Part shown: piece after piece, positions 26,816 to 34,684 of the stretch
Numbering within the stretch: position 1 is the first letter of the stretch
Layout: each line of letters opens with the position of its first letter
NCBI GenBank assembly: GCA_021780815.1
Contig: JAJXYC010000007.1
Location: 1-39,269, forward strand
DNA: 39,269 nucleotides
Direction: 5' to 3'
Origin: Bacteroidota bacterium
GTDB lineage: Bacteria; Bacteroidota; Ignavibacteria; Kapaibacteriales; UBA2268
Program-made: the position numbers and the translations under genes
The notes under the pieces: generated by a model
Seen by the model: only the letters and a program-made list of their open reading frames with translations
The model's database searches: none
Told to the model about the DNA's origin: nothing

Positions 26816-27460
26816 TTATTCTCCTTCTTTCAAATATTTCAATATCCTTGTAGCATCAATTAAAAGTGTATCTTGGTCTTTGTGTAAAGAAATAAATGTT
26901 TCAAAATCTTTAATCGCAGGCAATTTTTCTTCTTTGTAATAATAAATCAAAGCTCTACCATAAAATGCAAGTGCATAATCGGGTTTTAGTTTCAAAGTTT
27001 GTGTATAATCGCTAATTGCTAATTTATCTTGTTCAAGATGGTAATAAATATTTCCTCTTTCGTAATATGCTTCATAACTTGTAGAATCCAACTTTAAAGC
27101 CTTGTTCAAATCTCTTAAAGATTCATTATATTTTTCTAAATTCCTATAAGCTATTGCACGACCTAACAATGCAGAAAAATCGTCATCTTTCTTTTCTAAT
27201 ACTTTTGTATAGTCATCTACTGCTTTCCCAAACTCTTTGCTCTTTAAAAAAGCCGAACCCCTTGCATAATATGCGGGTAAATAATTCGGATTTAATTTTA
27301 AAACTTTTGAATACAAATCGATAGATTGATTATAATATCCATCTTGATAAGCCTGATTTGCTCTTTCTATATCACTTTTTTGCTGTGCATACAATAAATT
27401 TATTGCTAAAATTGCACTTATTAAAACAAAAGAAAATTTAAAATATTTTTTATACATCAC
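26816..27460 (-). CDS. Secreted TPR-repeat protein
   Basis: 214 residues. A signal peptide (hydrophobic FSFVLISAILAINLLYA, cleavage before QQ) is followed by five TPR units (about 30-200), with repeats such as AYQDGYYNQSIDLYSKVLKL and ALKLDSTSYEAYYERGNIYY. It ends with LKYLKEGE. It is a periplasmic or surface scaffold, with partner unknown. The stop overlaps nothing but is immediately followed by the glycosyltransferase ATG, so the two are translationally coupled. Start at 27460 or the second ATG at 27457 (MM); the region upstream is AT-rich with no obvious promoter. Confidence 0.88.
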   Translation of the reverse strand: MMYKKYFKFSFVLISAILAINLLYAQQKSDIERANQAYQDGYYNQSIDLYSKVLKLNPNYLPAYYARGSAFLKSKEFGKAVDDYTKVLEKKDDDFSALLGRAIAYRNLEKYNESLRDLNKALKLDSTSYEAYYERGNIYYHLEQDKLAISDYTQTLKLKPDYALAFYGRALIYYYKEEKLPAIKDFETFISLHKDQDTLLIDATRILKYLKEGE

Positions 27461-27659
27461 TTTATCAATAATTTATTAATTTTGATTAATTGAATTTTTT
27501 AAATTACAAAATTAATTGGAAAAAATTTAAATTAACATTAAATTTAAAAATAATTCTTATTAGTAAATCGTATTCTATAATATTTTACTTTTACTATTTT
27601 GTTTGTGAAAACAAGATATATAATTAATTTAACATAAACTCTATTAAAAATCAACAATT

Positions 27660-29012
27660 ATGGCTGAGAAGATTAATCAAGAAGAAATTGTACTAAAAAT
27701 CGAGAAATTACTACCAAGAACAAAAGGTAAATTCGCACCCGAAGATTTAGCCGCAGAAACAGGCTTTTCTTTAAACGATATTAATGATGCAGTGAAAAGA
27801 TTATTAGGAATTTACCGAGCAAAAGTTATTATGAACCCCGATAATGGGAAGTTAATGTTCCAATTTTCTTATCCTTTGCAAAAAGTTGGCAAGAAAAGTT
27901 TCAAAGAGGTTGCACTACCTATTTTCAAAATGCTTTGGAAATATTTCCAACTTTTTTATAAAGCTTTAACTGGTATAATTCTAATTTTTTATACAGTTTT
28001 ATTTATTGTACTAATACTTATCGTCATGATAGCAAGTTCATCTAACGATAGAGACAGAAGAGGCGGAGGAATTAATTTAGCGATATTTTCAGGAATAATA
28101 CGTGCAATTTTTGAAGCTATATATTTTATCTCTGTATCCGGCAATGTGGTTAAAGTTGTAGATAGCACAGGAATGAGTTATAAAACATATGCCAAAGATA
28201 ACAATAAAGGCAAAAATTTTGTTCAATCTGTATTCCAATTTGTTTTTGGACCTGATAACCCACCTTCGGATTTATATGCAGACGATAAAGAAGCAATTGC
28301 TTTTATCCGTAAAGTTTCGTACGGGAAATTAACTGCTTCTGATATAGTTTTATTAACTGGTTTAACAATGTCCCAAGCCGAAGAAAGATTAGCTTTATAT
28401 GCTTCAAAATTTAGTGGGGAATTAGAAATATCTGACGAAGGAAAAGTTGTTGCTAATTTTGAAAATTTATTAAATACTAAAACAGAAAATTTAGAAGGTG
28501 GTCAAATTATTTATTATTACAACGAAATTGAACCTCCTGCTGTTCTTTCTGGCAATACACCTGGAAAAAATGTTGCTATTGTGGCTATGAATATTTTTAA
28601 TCTAATTGTCTCTTATTTGATTATTAATAGCACCCAACAAACTTTTTATTATCATAGAGAATATATTACGATGCCATCTTGGGTGGCATTCGGATTAGGT
28701 TGGTTCCCTTTTTTATTTTCTTTATCTTTTTTCCTAATTCCTATATTTCGTATACCTTTTGTTGCAATTACCAAAAGAAAAAGGCAAAAAGCTATTTTAC
28801 GGAAAAAACTTTTCTATGCGTTGTACCAAATGAAAAAAAATATTACTTTCAATGGCATCACACAATTAATAAATTTGCCAAAAGAATTACATGATGAAGC
28901 GCAAGCATCTTTAAATAAGTTAGTTGCTGAACTTCGTGGCGATATATCCATTGATGATAACGGGAATGTTGTTATTAATATTGACAATTGGATTGATGGG
29001 TTGAGTAGATAA
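27660..29012 (+). CDS. Membrane protein with three winged-helix-like repeats
   Basis: 450 residues. Three similar soluble segments alternate with membrane segments. Segment 1 (about 8-69) has FAPEDLAAETGFSLNDI and GKLMFQF. Segment 2 (about 209-267) has LTASDIVLLTGLTMSQAEER and SDEGKVVANF. Segment 3 (about 376-441) has ITFNGITQLINLPKELHDEA and DDNGNVVINI. Each reads as helix-turn-helix followed by a two-strand wing ending in D-x-G-x-V/L. Hydrophobic segments lie at about 101-125, 139-160, 303-325 and 340-370. I know of similar architecture in proteins of cyanobacteria and plastids annotated loosely as iron-sulfur biosynthesis, but I am not sure they are related. No catalytic motif is seen. No good ribosome site precedes the ATG. 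Flanked by divergent TPR gene and the GWxTD operon. Function unknown. Confidence 0.85.
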   Translation: MAEKINQEEIVLKIEKLLPRTKGKFAPEDLAAETGFSLNDINDAVKRLLGIYRAKVIMNPDNGKLMFQFSYPLQKVGKKSFKEVALPIFKMLWKYFQLFYKALTGIILIFYTVLFIVLILIVMIASSSNDRDRRGGGINLAIFSGIIRAIFEAIYFISVSGNVVKVVDSTGMSYKTYAKDNNKGKNFVQSVFQFVFGPDNPPSDLYADDKEAIAFIRKVSYGKLTASDIVLLTGLTMSQAEERLALYASKFSGELEISDEGKVVANFENLLNTKTENLEGGQIIYYYNEIEPPAVLSGNTPGKNVAIVAMNIFNLIVSYLIINSTQQTFYYHREYITMPSWVAFGLGWFPFLFSLSFFLIPIFRIPFVAITKRKRQKAILRKKLFYALYQMKKNITFNGITQLINLPKELHDEAQASLNKLVAELRGDISIDDNGNVVINIDNWIDGLSR

Positions 29013-29159
29013 TATTTCTTTAAAATTGCTGGAACTACTCACCTATTTTTGATTTGTTTTGAAATAATTAATTATCAATATTTTTAGATTATATTTTTTA
29101 TTTTCTCGTCTAACTCGTAAAAAATATTGTTTATTCATTGAAAATAATTTAGTTAATAA

Positions 29160-30473
29160 ATGAAACATCCTTTTCTAATTCTGCTTTATTTAATATTGGC
29201 AACTTTGCCAATATTAAGCCAAAATAACGACAAAACGTCAATCAATAATAACGATTTTTATTATGATTGTATCATTTTCCGTTCAGACTCTGTGAACAAA
29301 TCTAGATTAGATGTTTATATTGCTGTTCCATACAAAATAATTACTTTTCTTAAATCCGATAATGGAACTTACCTTTCAAAGTATCAAATTGACTTTTCTT
29401 GTTTCGATGAAAATGGAAATGTCGTTGCAGAAAAACATTTTGATAAAATTTCAAAAGCAAATACCTTTTTTGCTTCATTAGGTGGAAATGGCGATTTCGA
29501 TAATTCTTACTTTTCTGTTTTACTCCCAGAAGGGAAATATAAAATAAATGTCAAAGTATCGGATTTACTTTCTAAGAATTCTTACCAAAGATATCGTGAA
29601 ATCACTGTTGTCAATTATAGAAAATATCCTTTTGCATTAAGTGGTATTATGATTGCCAGTTCAATTTATGAACTATCTGATAAATATAGTGTAACTCCAT
29701 TTTTATCTGATAATATTTCAAATTTAGACGAAGGTTTCTTCGCATTTTTTGAAACATATAACCAAAAATCTGCTGATAGCATTGATTTTGTTTACCAACT
29801 TTTAAGAGATGATAAGGTAGTTGATGAAAGCAAAAAAATTACAAAGTATATTGATTCAGGCACAACACAAAAATACTTAAAAATAAGCAAAATAAATAAC
29901 TTAACAACAGGCACGTATATTTTAAAAATAATTGCTTTAAGACATTCTAACGATACAACTTTTGATGAATCCCAATATTTAGCAGTAACACAACGAACCA
30001 TTACTTATACTCCATCGCTGGCAGGAAATGTAATCGATAATCTTAATGATGCAATTCAGGAACTACGTTATGTAGCCACTCAATCACAAATCTCACATAT
30101 TAATGAAGCTCAAACACAAGAAGACAAATTAAATCGGTTCAAACAATTTTGGGCGGAACTTGACCCAACACCAAATACTCAAAGAAACGAAGCTTTTGAA
30201 GAATATTACTCAAGAGTAGAATTTGCAAACCAAAAATTTAAATCTTATACAGAAGGTTGGAAAACTGATATGGGAATGGTTTATATTATCTTTGGACCAC
30301 CATCAAGCACTGACAGAAGGCAAGATTACTACAATCCAGCAAGATTATATGAACAATGGACTTATCCAAATGGAAGAGAGTTCGTTTTTGTTGATAATAA
30401 TGGTTTTGGCGATTATAGATTGCTTTCTCCTTCTGGTGTTACCGAAAAATATGAATATAACCGAAATAAGTAA
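29160..30473 (+). CDS. GWxTD-domain protein, secreted
   Basis: 437 residues. A signal peptide (FLILLYLILATLPILS, cleavage near SQ-NN) precedes a beta-rich N-terminal part (about 30-290) and the C-terminal GWxTD domain. The name motif is GWKTD (366-370), followed by MGMVYIIFGPPSSTD and the conserved YEQWTYPNGREFVFVD. GWxTD proteins are found in Bacteroidota, Acidobacteriota and relatives; their biochemical role is not established. The next gene, a lipid-export permease, starts 2 bases after the stop, so the protein probably works in the envelope. No ribosome site is visible before the ATG. Confidence 0.9.
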   Translation: MKHPFLILLYLILATLPILSQNNDKTSINNNDFYYDCIIFRSDSVNKSRLDVYIAVPYKIITFLKSDNGTYLSKYQIDFSCFDENGNVVAEKHFDKISKANTFFASLGGNGDFDNSYFSVLLPEGKYKINVKVSDLLSKNSYQRYREITVVNYRKYPFALSGIMIASSIYELSDKYSVTPFLSDNISNLDEGFFAFFETYNQKSADSIDFVYQLLRDDKVVDESKKITKYIDSGTTQKYLKISKINNLTTGTYILKIIALRHSNDTTFDESQYLAVTQRTITYTPSLAGNVIDNLNDAIQELRYVATQSQISHINEAQTQEDKLNRFKQFWAELDPTPNTQRNEAFEEYYSRVEFANQKFKSYTEGWKTDMGMVYIIFGPPSSTDRRQDYYNPARLYEQWTYPNGREFVFVDNNGFGDYRLLSPSGVTEKYEYNRNK

Positions 30474-30475
30474 CC

Positions 30476-31867
30476 ATGCTAAAAAGTTTCTCTATTGTTA
30501 AACGATATATTTTACAAAAACATTTTGCTCCATTCGTGTTTGGAACTTTTTTGGTAATTTTTCTTTTTCTAATGCAATACCTAATTAATTATTTAGATAA
30601 ATTAGTTGGGAAAGGTTTAAGTGCTTGGATTATTATTCAGTTAATTATTTACCAACTTGGCTGGATGGTTGTGCTTGCTATTCCTATGGGCGTTCTATTT
30701 TCAACTTTAATGGCTTTCGGTAATTTATCTAATAATTCCGAAATCACTATAATTAAATCAAGTGGTGGTAGCTTAGTTTCAATGATGCAACCACTTTTTG
30801 TTTTCGGTATACTTCTTACGTTATTTGTCTTTTGGTTTAATGATGCTATTTTACCAGAAACTAACCACCAAGCAGTAGTTTTATACTCTGATATTACCCG
30901 TAAAAAACCTACTTTTGCTTTGGAACCCGGTCAATTCTCTTCACAAATTACGGGATATACTATTTTAGCAAGATACGTGGATTCTGCATCGGGTAAATTA
31001 ACTGGATTAACAATTTACGATAATTCTAAATTAACTACACAAAATATTATTTCAGCTGACAGCGGCTATATTAGACCTAATGTTAATTTCAATAAAATTA
31101 TTTTAACTTTGTTTAACGGCGAAGTCCATCAAACATTTAAATCAAAACCTGATGTATATAGAATTATCAATTTCAAAGATGCTCAAATCCGTGTTGATGC
31201 CGAAGATTTTGCTTTTCATCGCTCTAATTCAAATATGCTTTCCCGTAGCGATAGAGAATTACATATAACCGATATGGAAAAAATTATTGTAGGACTCGAT
31301 ACAAATATGAGGCAACGCCAACAAGATTTAGACAAAATCCTTATGACTCATTTAAATTATTTACTTTACGGAAAAGGTAATTACGAAAAATTTAATTTAA
31401 ATTATCCTAATATTAAAAACGAAAAAATTGTTAAACAAATCAACTCTTTAAAAAATGCTCAGCTCCAAAGTGATTTTTTCCGCAATTCTATTCAGGCTAA
31501 TATTAATTTAATTGAATCTTTAAGAAAACGACAAAATCAATATATTGTAGAAGTCCAAAAAAAATATTCAATTCCTTTTGCTTGCTTTATATTTATTTTA
31601 ATTGGCGCTCCACTGGGAATTGTTATTAAAAAAGGTAATTTTGGAATAAGTGCATTATTTAGTCTTGGCTTCTATATTTTTTATTGGATTTTCTTAATTG
31701 GTGGTGAAAAACTAGCTGATAGGGATATAATTTCCCCTGTTCTAAGCATGTGGGCGGCAAATATTCTTATTGGTATTATAGGCATTATTTTAACAATTAG
31801 GGTGAATAGAGAAAGCTTTAAAGAACCATTTTTAGTCTTCTTGAGAAAATTGAAAATTATCAGGTAA
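30476..31867 (+). CDS. LptF/LptG (YjgP/YjgQ) family permease
   Basis: 463 residues. Three membrane segments in the N-terminal part (first about 20-40: FGTFLVIFLFLMQYLINYLD) and three in the C-terminal part (about 365-450) flank a periplasmic beta-jellyroll region (about 125-240). This is the layout of LptF and LptG, inner-membrane subunits that take lipopolysaccharide from the membrane with LptB. The stretch LAIPMGVLFSTLMAFG and IPFACFIFILIGAPLGI are family signatures. A charged insert (about 255-345) before the second membrane block is longer than in E. coli, as in other Bacteroidota. Which of the two subunits it is cannot be decided. It starts 2 bases after the GWxTD gene and is 6 bases before the PAP2 gene. 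Confidence 0.9.
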   Translation: MLKSFSIVKRYILQKHFAPFVFGTFLVIFLFLMQYLINYLDKLVGKGLSAWIIIQLIIYQLGWMVVLAIPMGVLFSTLMAFGNLSNNSEITIIKSSGGSLVSMMQPLFVFGILLTLFVFWFNDAILPETNHQAVVLYSDITRKKPTFALEPGQFSSQITGYTILARYVDSASGKLTGLTIYDNSKLTTQNIISADSGYIRPNVNFNKIILTLFNGEVHQTFKSKPDVYRIINFKDAQIRVDAEDFAFHRSNSNMLSRSDRELHITDMEKIIVGLDTNMRQRQQDLDKILMTHLNYLLYGKGNYEKFNLNYPNIKNEKIVKQINSLKNAQLQSDFFRNSIQANINLIESLRKRQNQYIVEVQKKYSIPFACFIFILIGAPLGIVIKKGNFGISALFSLGFYIFYWIFLIGGEKLADRDIISPVLSMWAANILIGIIGIILTIRVNRESFKEPFLVFLRKLKIIR

Positions 31868-31873
31868 AATAAA

Positions 31874-32791
31874 ATGAAAAATAAAAAACAAATTGTTGCG
31901 GTTTGGGTAATGATATTCTTATTTTCTTTTACTAATGTATTTACTCAAGAAAACAACAACGGCGGAGTTATTTATAGTAATGGCGGAACTGAGGTAATTA
32001 ATTACGATTGCTTTAAAACTAATCAACCTTACAAATACTCAACTAAACAAGAATGTTTATATTTATCTACTGGATTAACTGCATTTTTGGCGGGATATTT
32101 ACTACAAAATACAATTCAACCTGTAAAGTATTATGAAATTTATAATTTAAATAAAGACAATATAAACTCTTTTGATAGGTTTGCAACAAACAATGGCTGT
32201 CAAACATTATCCAATATAAGCGATTATACACTTGCAACTTTATTTGTTTCGCCTACATTGCTACTTTTAAATAAAGATATTCGAAAAGATGCACTTTCGA
32301 CAATTGTATTATATACCGAAACAATGTTATATGCCGGAGCAATACCATTTTATACCAAAAAATTTGTGCCTCGTTTTCGTCCATATACATACAATAGTAG
32401 ATTAAGTTTAGATAATAGATTAAGTGCAGATGCAAGGACATCGTTCTTTTCGGGACATTCTACTACTGCTTTTGCCTCTGCGGTATTTTTAGCGAAAGTG
32501 TATTCGGATTACAATCCTCAATCCAAATATATACCATATATCTGGATAGGAACATTAGCAAGTGCTTCGTTTATTGCTTATTTGAGGGTTGCTTCGGGTT
32601 ATCATTTCCCTACTGATGTTATTACCGGCGCTGCTGTTGGCTCTGCAATTGGTTACCTTATCCCTTATCTCCACCAAAAAGAAAAAGAAAGAAATTCTTC
32701 TAATCTTGGAGAAAGCAAAAATTTTGATTACTCTTTCATCCCCTATTGCACTGAAAATCAATTTGGGCTATCAATGCAAATGAATTTTTAG
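31874..32791 (+). CDS. PAP2-superfamily phosphatase, signal-peptide bearing
   Basis: 305 residues. A signal peptide or first membrane helix (7-24, ending near VFTQE) is followed by several hydrophobic segments. The three catalytic motifs are K-x6-RP (Lys162 to Pro170, KKFVPRFRP), FSGH (192-195), and an R-x5-H-x3-D motif (Arg238, His244, Asp248 in RVASGYHFPTD). Such enzymes remove phosphate from phosphatidate, undecaprenyl diphosphate or lipid A on the outer face of the inner membrane or in the periplasm. In this operon (GWxTD, LptF/G) lipid A or a related envelope lipid is a fair guess. The C-terminal YLHQKEKERNSS tail is charged. It is the last gene before the repeat-rich region. Confidence 0.9.
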   Translation: MKNKKQIVAVWVMIFLFSFTNVFTQENNNGGVIYSNGGTEVINYDCFKTNQPYKYSTKQECLYLSTGLTAFLAGYLLQNTIQPVKYYEIYNLNKDNINSFDRFATNNGCQTLSNISDYTLATLFVSPTLLLLNKDIRKDALSTIVLYTETMLYAGAIPFYTKKFVPRFRPYTYNSRLSLDNRLSADARTSFFSGHSTTAFASAVFLAKVYSDYNPQSKYIPYIWIGTLASASFIAYLRVASGYHFPTDVITGAAVGSAIGYLIPYLHQKEKERNSSNLGESKNFDYSFIPYCTENQFGLSMQMNF

Positions 32792-32822
32792 ATTTATCAG
32801 AAATCGTGTAAAAGTAGAAAGA

Positions 32823-32856
32823 ATTTATCCGATAAACTCAAAGTCATCGGATAAAT
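32823..32856 (+). terminator. Perfect 11-bp hairpin after PAP2 gene (terminator-like, no T run)
   Basis: ATTTATCCGAT (32823-32833) and ATCGGATAAAT (32846-32856) pair perfectly around a 12-base loop, 31 bases after the phosphatase stop. No U tract follows, so this may stop transcription poorly or protect the 3' end instead. Confidence 0.4.
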
Positions 32857-32940
32857 ATAAGCACTTTGCCCACAGGTTCCTACACCATATTAATTGATTA
32901 CGGCACAAAGCGAGAAGCCGTAAGAATGATAAAAGAGTAA
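32836..32940 (+). pseudogene. Remnant of a type IX secretion (Por) C-terminal sorting domain
   Basis: The frame from 32836 to the TAA at 32938-32940 ends with ISTLPTGSYTILIDYGTK followed by REAVRMIKE and the stop. This matches the end of a T9SS type A tail (x-L-x-x-G-x-Y-x-V/I-x-I ... K), which sends proteins of Bacteroidota through the outer membrane. There is no ATG in this frame. It opens at a TAA (32833-32835), and upstream sequence has no reading frame of the right kind joined to it. It is therefore the last piece of a lost cargo gene. It overlaps the hairpin at 32823-32856, which by itself may be a coincidence. Confidence 0.6.
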
Positions 32941-32945
32941 GGTAG

Positions 32946-33024
32946 ATTCCCGTTTCCACGGGAATGACAGTGCACTACATGTCATTCCCTCGCAAGAGGA
33001 AATCTAATAGATTCTTCGCTACGC
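32946..33024. repeat. REP-like hairpin pair, copy 1
   Basis: ATTCCCGT/ACGGGAAT (32946-32965) has an 8-bp stem and a TTCC loop. It is followed by ATTCCCTC/GAGGAAAT (32984-33003) with a GCAA loop and one mismatch, then the tail ATTCTTCGCTACGCTCAGAA. The segment 32963-33035 recurs at 33453-33525 with about six differences in 73 bases. These resemble dispersed extragenic palindromes. Confidence 0.75.
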
Positions 33025-33354
33025 TCAGAATGACGAAATTTTTTTTGCATCTGACTGTAACTTTTTTCAAAAAAAACACTCTTTATATATAAAGAATTTG
33101 TTAAATTAGAAAAGAAAGTTTTTGCAAGAATGTAAAAAGTATGATAGGAATAAAGGGATACATAGAGAAGAAAGGAAAGACGAAAAAGGGCATAAGATGG
33201 GCTTTATAGCTTTATGTGGATGCTTCAAAAATATTTTTATTGTATTGAATCTGCGATTAGTGCAAATTTTCCAAAGAAAAAGAAATTATTTTGTTCAAAT
33301 AAATTTTGCCGAGAAAAATTATTTATATACAACTGCGAGTGGAAATTCATTGCG
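33025..33354. repeat. Long direct repeat, copy A (about 330 bp), left of restriction cassette
   Basis: This segment matches 36203-36541 in the same orientation at about 94% identity by eye, with one 8-base tandem duplication present only in the right copy. It holds the palindrome CTTTATATATAAAG (33081-33094) and a long purine-rich stretch. No reading frame is kept between the two copies: the frame that is open in copy B has a stop in copy A. I therefore treat it as non-coding or long dead. It starts at a REP tail (TCAGAATGAC). No terminal inverted repeats are seen. Confidence 0.9.
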
Positions 33355-33358
33355 ACGC

Positions 33359-33417
33359 TGCTACAAAGCAACTTGCGGGAGGTGTGGTAATTCCGCTCTG
33401 CCTTGTAGCATTTTTGC
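33359..33417 (+). terminator. Hairpin with following T run, beside repeat copy A
   Basis: TGCTACAA (33359-33366) and TTGTAGCA (33403-33410) form an 8-bp stem around a 36-base loop, directly followed by TTTTTGCG. A plus-strand terminator is possible, but the loop is long and there is no gene upstream for it to end. Confidence 0.35.
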
Positions 33418-33430
33418 GTTTTAAGTGTTA

Positions 33431-33525
33431 GTCATTCTTCACTGACGCTCAGAATGACAGTGCACTACGTGTCATTCCCTCGCAAGAGGGAATCTAGTGG
33501 AATCTTCGCTACGTTCAGAATGACG
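33431..33525. repeat. REP-like hairpin, copy 2
   Basis: ATTCCCTC (33474-33481), loop GCAA, GAGGGAAT (33486-33493): a perfect 8-bp stem closed by a GNRA-type tetraloop. The flanks ACGCTCAGAATGACAGTGCA and TCGCTACGTTCAGAATGACG match copy 1. Together copies 1 and 2 bracket the long repeat A. Confidence 0.75.
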
Positions 33526-33537
33526 GTTTACTGTTTT

Positions 33538-33612
33538 TGTCATTCCCTCGCAAGAGGGAATCCATTTGCGAAGAATGACGGCATAGATTCCCGTTTTCAC
33601 GGGAATGACAAT
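33538..33612. repeat. REP-like hairpin pair, copy 3
   Basis: ATTCCCTC/GAGGGAAT (33542-33561, GCAA loop) is followed by ATTCCCGT/ACGGGAAT (33587-33606, TTTC loop). The same two hairpins as in copy 1 occur here, in the opposite order. Confidence 0.75.
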
Positions 33613-33803
33613 ACAGCCCCCGGGTTCTTTGGGCGAGCGTTTCTTCTCGGGCTTAAAATGTGAGAATTAAAAATTTATGGTTATTAAATATTCATTTAGA
33701 TAAGGAAAATAGCAATTTTTACAAAAAATAATAAATTGACTTGATTTTTCACCAAATTATAACAAATTAGAAATACTTTTATGTTATAAAAAGTTGGATG
33801 ATT
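33613..33803. other. Gene-free spacer between REP cluster and nuclease gene
   Basis: A short GC-rich stretch (about 33614-33655, with CCCCCGGGTT and a GGGC/GCCC pairing) is followed by AT-rich sequence up to the nuclease stop. No gene, promoter or clear terminator for the nuclease operon was recognised. Confidence 0.4.
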
Positions 33804-34463
33804 TCATATTATACCTTCAGCAATAATCAATTCAGAAGCATAAAGCCGTTTATTATCAGAATTAAATTCGTATTTCACATCGCATTCTAAATTTTCAAGT
33901 GTAACCAATTTCCAACTTCTGCATTTATAAATATTATTTGAACCAGAACGACCAAAAACATAAATTTCATAAGAAATTACAAAATGGTGAGCATCTTTGG
34001 TTATTTTGAAATCCTCTGATGGTGATAAATAAAATGAACGCTGTGAAGTATCAACATTGTCAATATTAAAGGTTTTACACTCAAGATAATTTGTTCTTCC
34101 ATTGCTATCAACAAACTCAATATCAGGATAACCGGTTGATTTATGTTTTCCGTTTATCGTTAATGGCGTAGATGCCTGCATTTTAAATTCATTTAAAGCA
34201 TCTTTTACGAATGGTTCTATGTCATTGCCTACTTCATTTGGTCTTGACCTTAAAATTCCGGTTTTATTTACTGCTTTACCGGCTTTCATTGCTACTTTTT
34301 TCAGCGTTTCGAGCAGTTCCTTATCCTTTTTATTCTTAATATCAAAAGGAATTATCTTGCAACCGGACAATCCTTCTATTACTATATTTAAGGATATCCC
34401 TTTTAAAGGTTTTAGCATTTGAGAGATTATGCCATCAAGCTCTTTAGAATTTTTTTGCTTCAT
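33804..34463 (-). CDS. Type II restriction endonuclease, PD-(D/E)xK fold
   Basis: 219 residues. The catalytic core is GYPDIEFVD (Asp114) followed after 13 residues by LECK (Glu128, Lys130), the PD-(D/E)xK metal-binding site. RSRPNEVGNDIEPFV (about 73-87) gives the N-terminal helix Glu often paired with this core. The C-terminal part is beta-rich (KITKDAHHFVISYEIYVF). It would cut double-stranded DNA at the site protected by the methylase two genes upstream; site unknown. Its ATG overlaps the stop of the 70-residue gene (ATGA), so the two are coupled. I cannot name a characterised homologue. Low GC and position between long direct repeats suggest horizontal gain. Confidence 0.82.
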   Translation of the reverse strand: MKQKNSKELDGIISQMLKPLKGISLNIVIEGLSGCKIIPFDIKNKKDKELLETLKKVAMKAGKAVNKTGILRSRPNEVGNDIEPFVKDALNEFKMQASTPLTINGKHKSTGYPDIEFVDSNGRTNYLECKTFNIDNVDTSQRSFYLSPSEDFKITKDAHHFVISYEIYVFGRSGSNNIYKCRSWKLVTLENLECDVKYEFNSDNKRLYASELIIAEGII

Positions 34464-34672
34464 ATTATTACCTCATTTGCTACAATTCTAGGCAAATAAA
34501 AATATCTATCTTCATTTAAATAAGCTTTAAATGAATCCTTATATTTTTTTGATTTAGTAGCAAGAAATACTTCAGTTCGATAAAACAATTGATACTCAAT
34601 TGGTCTATTTGTTTTACTAAATACCAAAGTTTCTAACTCGTCATTAAGTTCGTAATACCTTTCCTTGAACAT
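34460..34672 (-). CDS. Small (70 aa) protein between methylase and nuclease, unknown
   Basis: 70 residues beginning MFKERYYELNDELETLVFSK and ending IVANEVII. GAGGTA lies 4 bases before the ATG, and the ATGA overlap with the nuclease start indicates coupled translation. The product is acidic-aromatic with no helix-turn-helix of the usual controller (C) protein kind, so it is probably not a C protein. It could be a nuclease subunit, an N-terminal module split from the nuclease, or a helper of folding. No family recognised. Confidence 0.75.
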   Translation of the reverse strand: MFKERYYELNDELETLVFSKTNRPIEYQLFYRTEVFLATKSKKYKDSFKAYLNEDRYFYLPRIVANEVII

Positions 34673-34684
34673 AATTACCTCAAA

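Noticed and set aside
32589-32783. Open frame within the PAP2 gene
   Set aside because: Shadow frame of a gene with all catalytic motifs.
33122-33424. 100-codon open frame within repeat copy A and its right flank
   Set aside because: Not kept in copy B, runs from the repeat into a hairpin, and has no ribosome site or family; the matching frame of copy B has a stop here.
32946-33612. CRISPR array
   Set aside because: Repeats are few, of uneven spacing, palindromic, and not separated by unique spacers of constant length; no cas gene.
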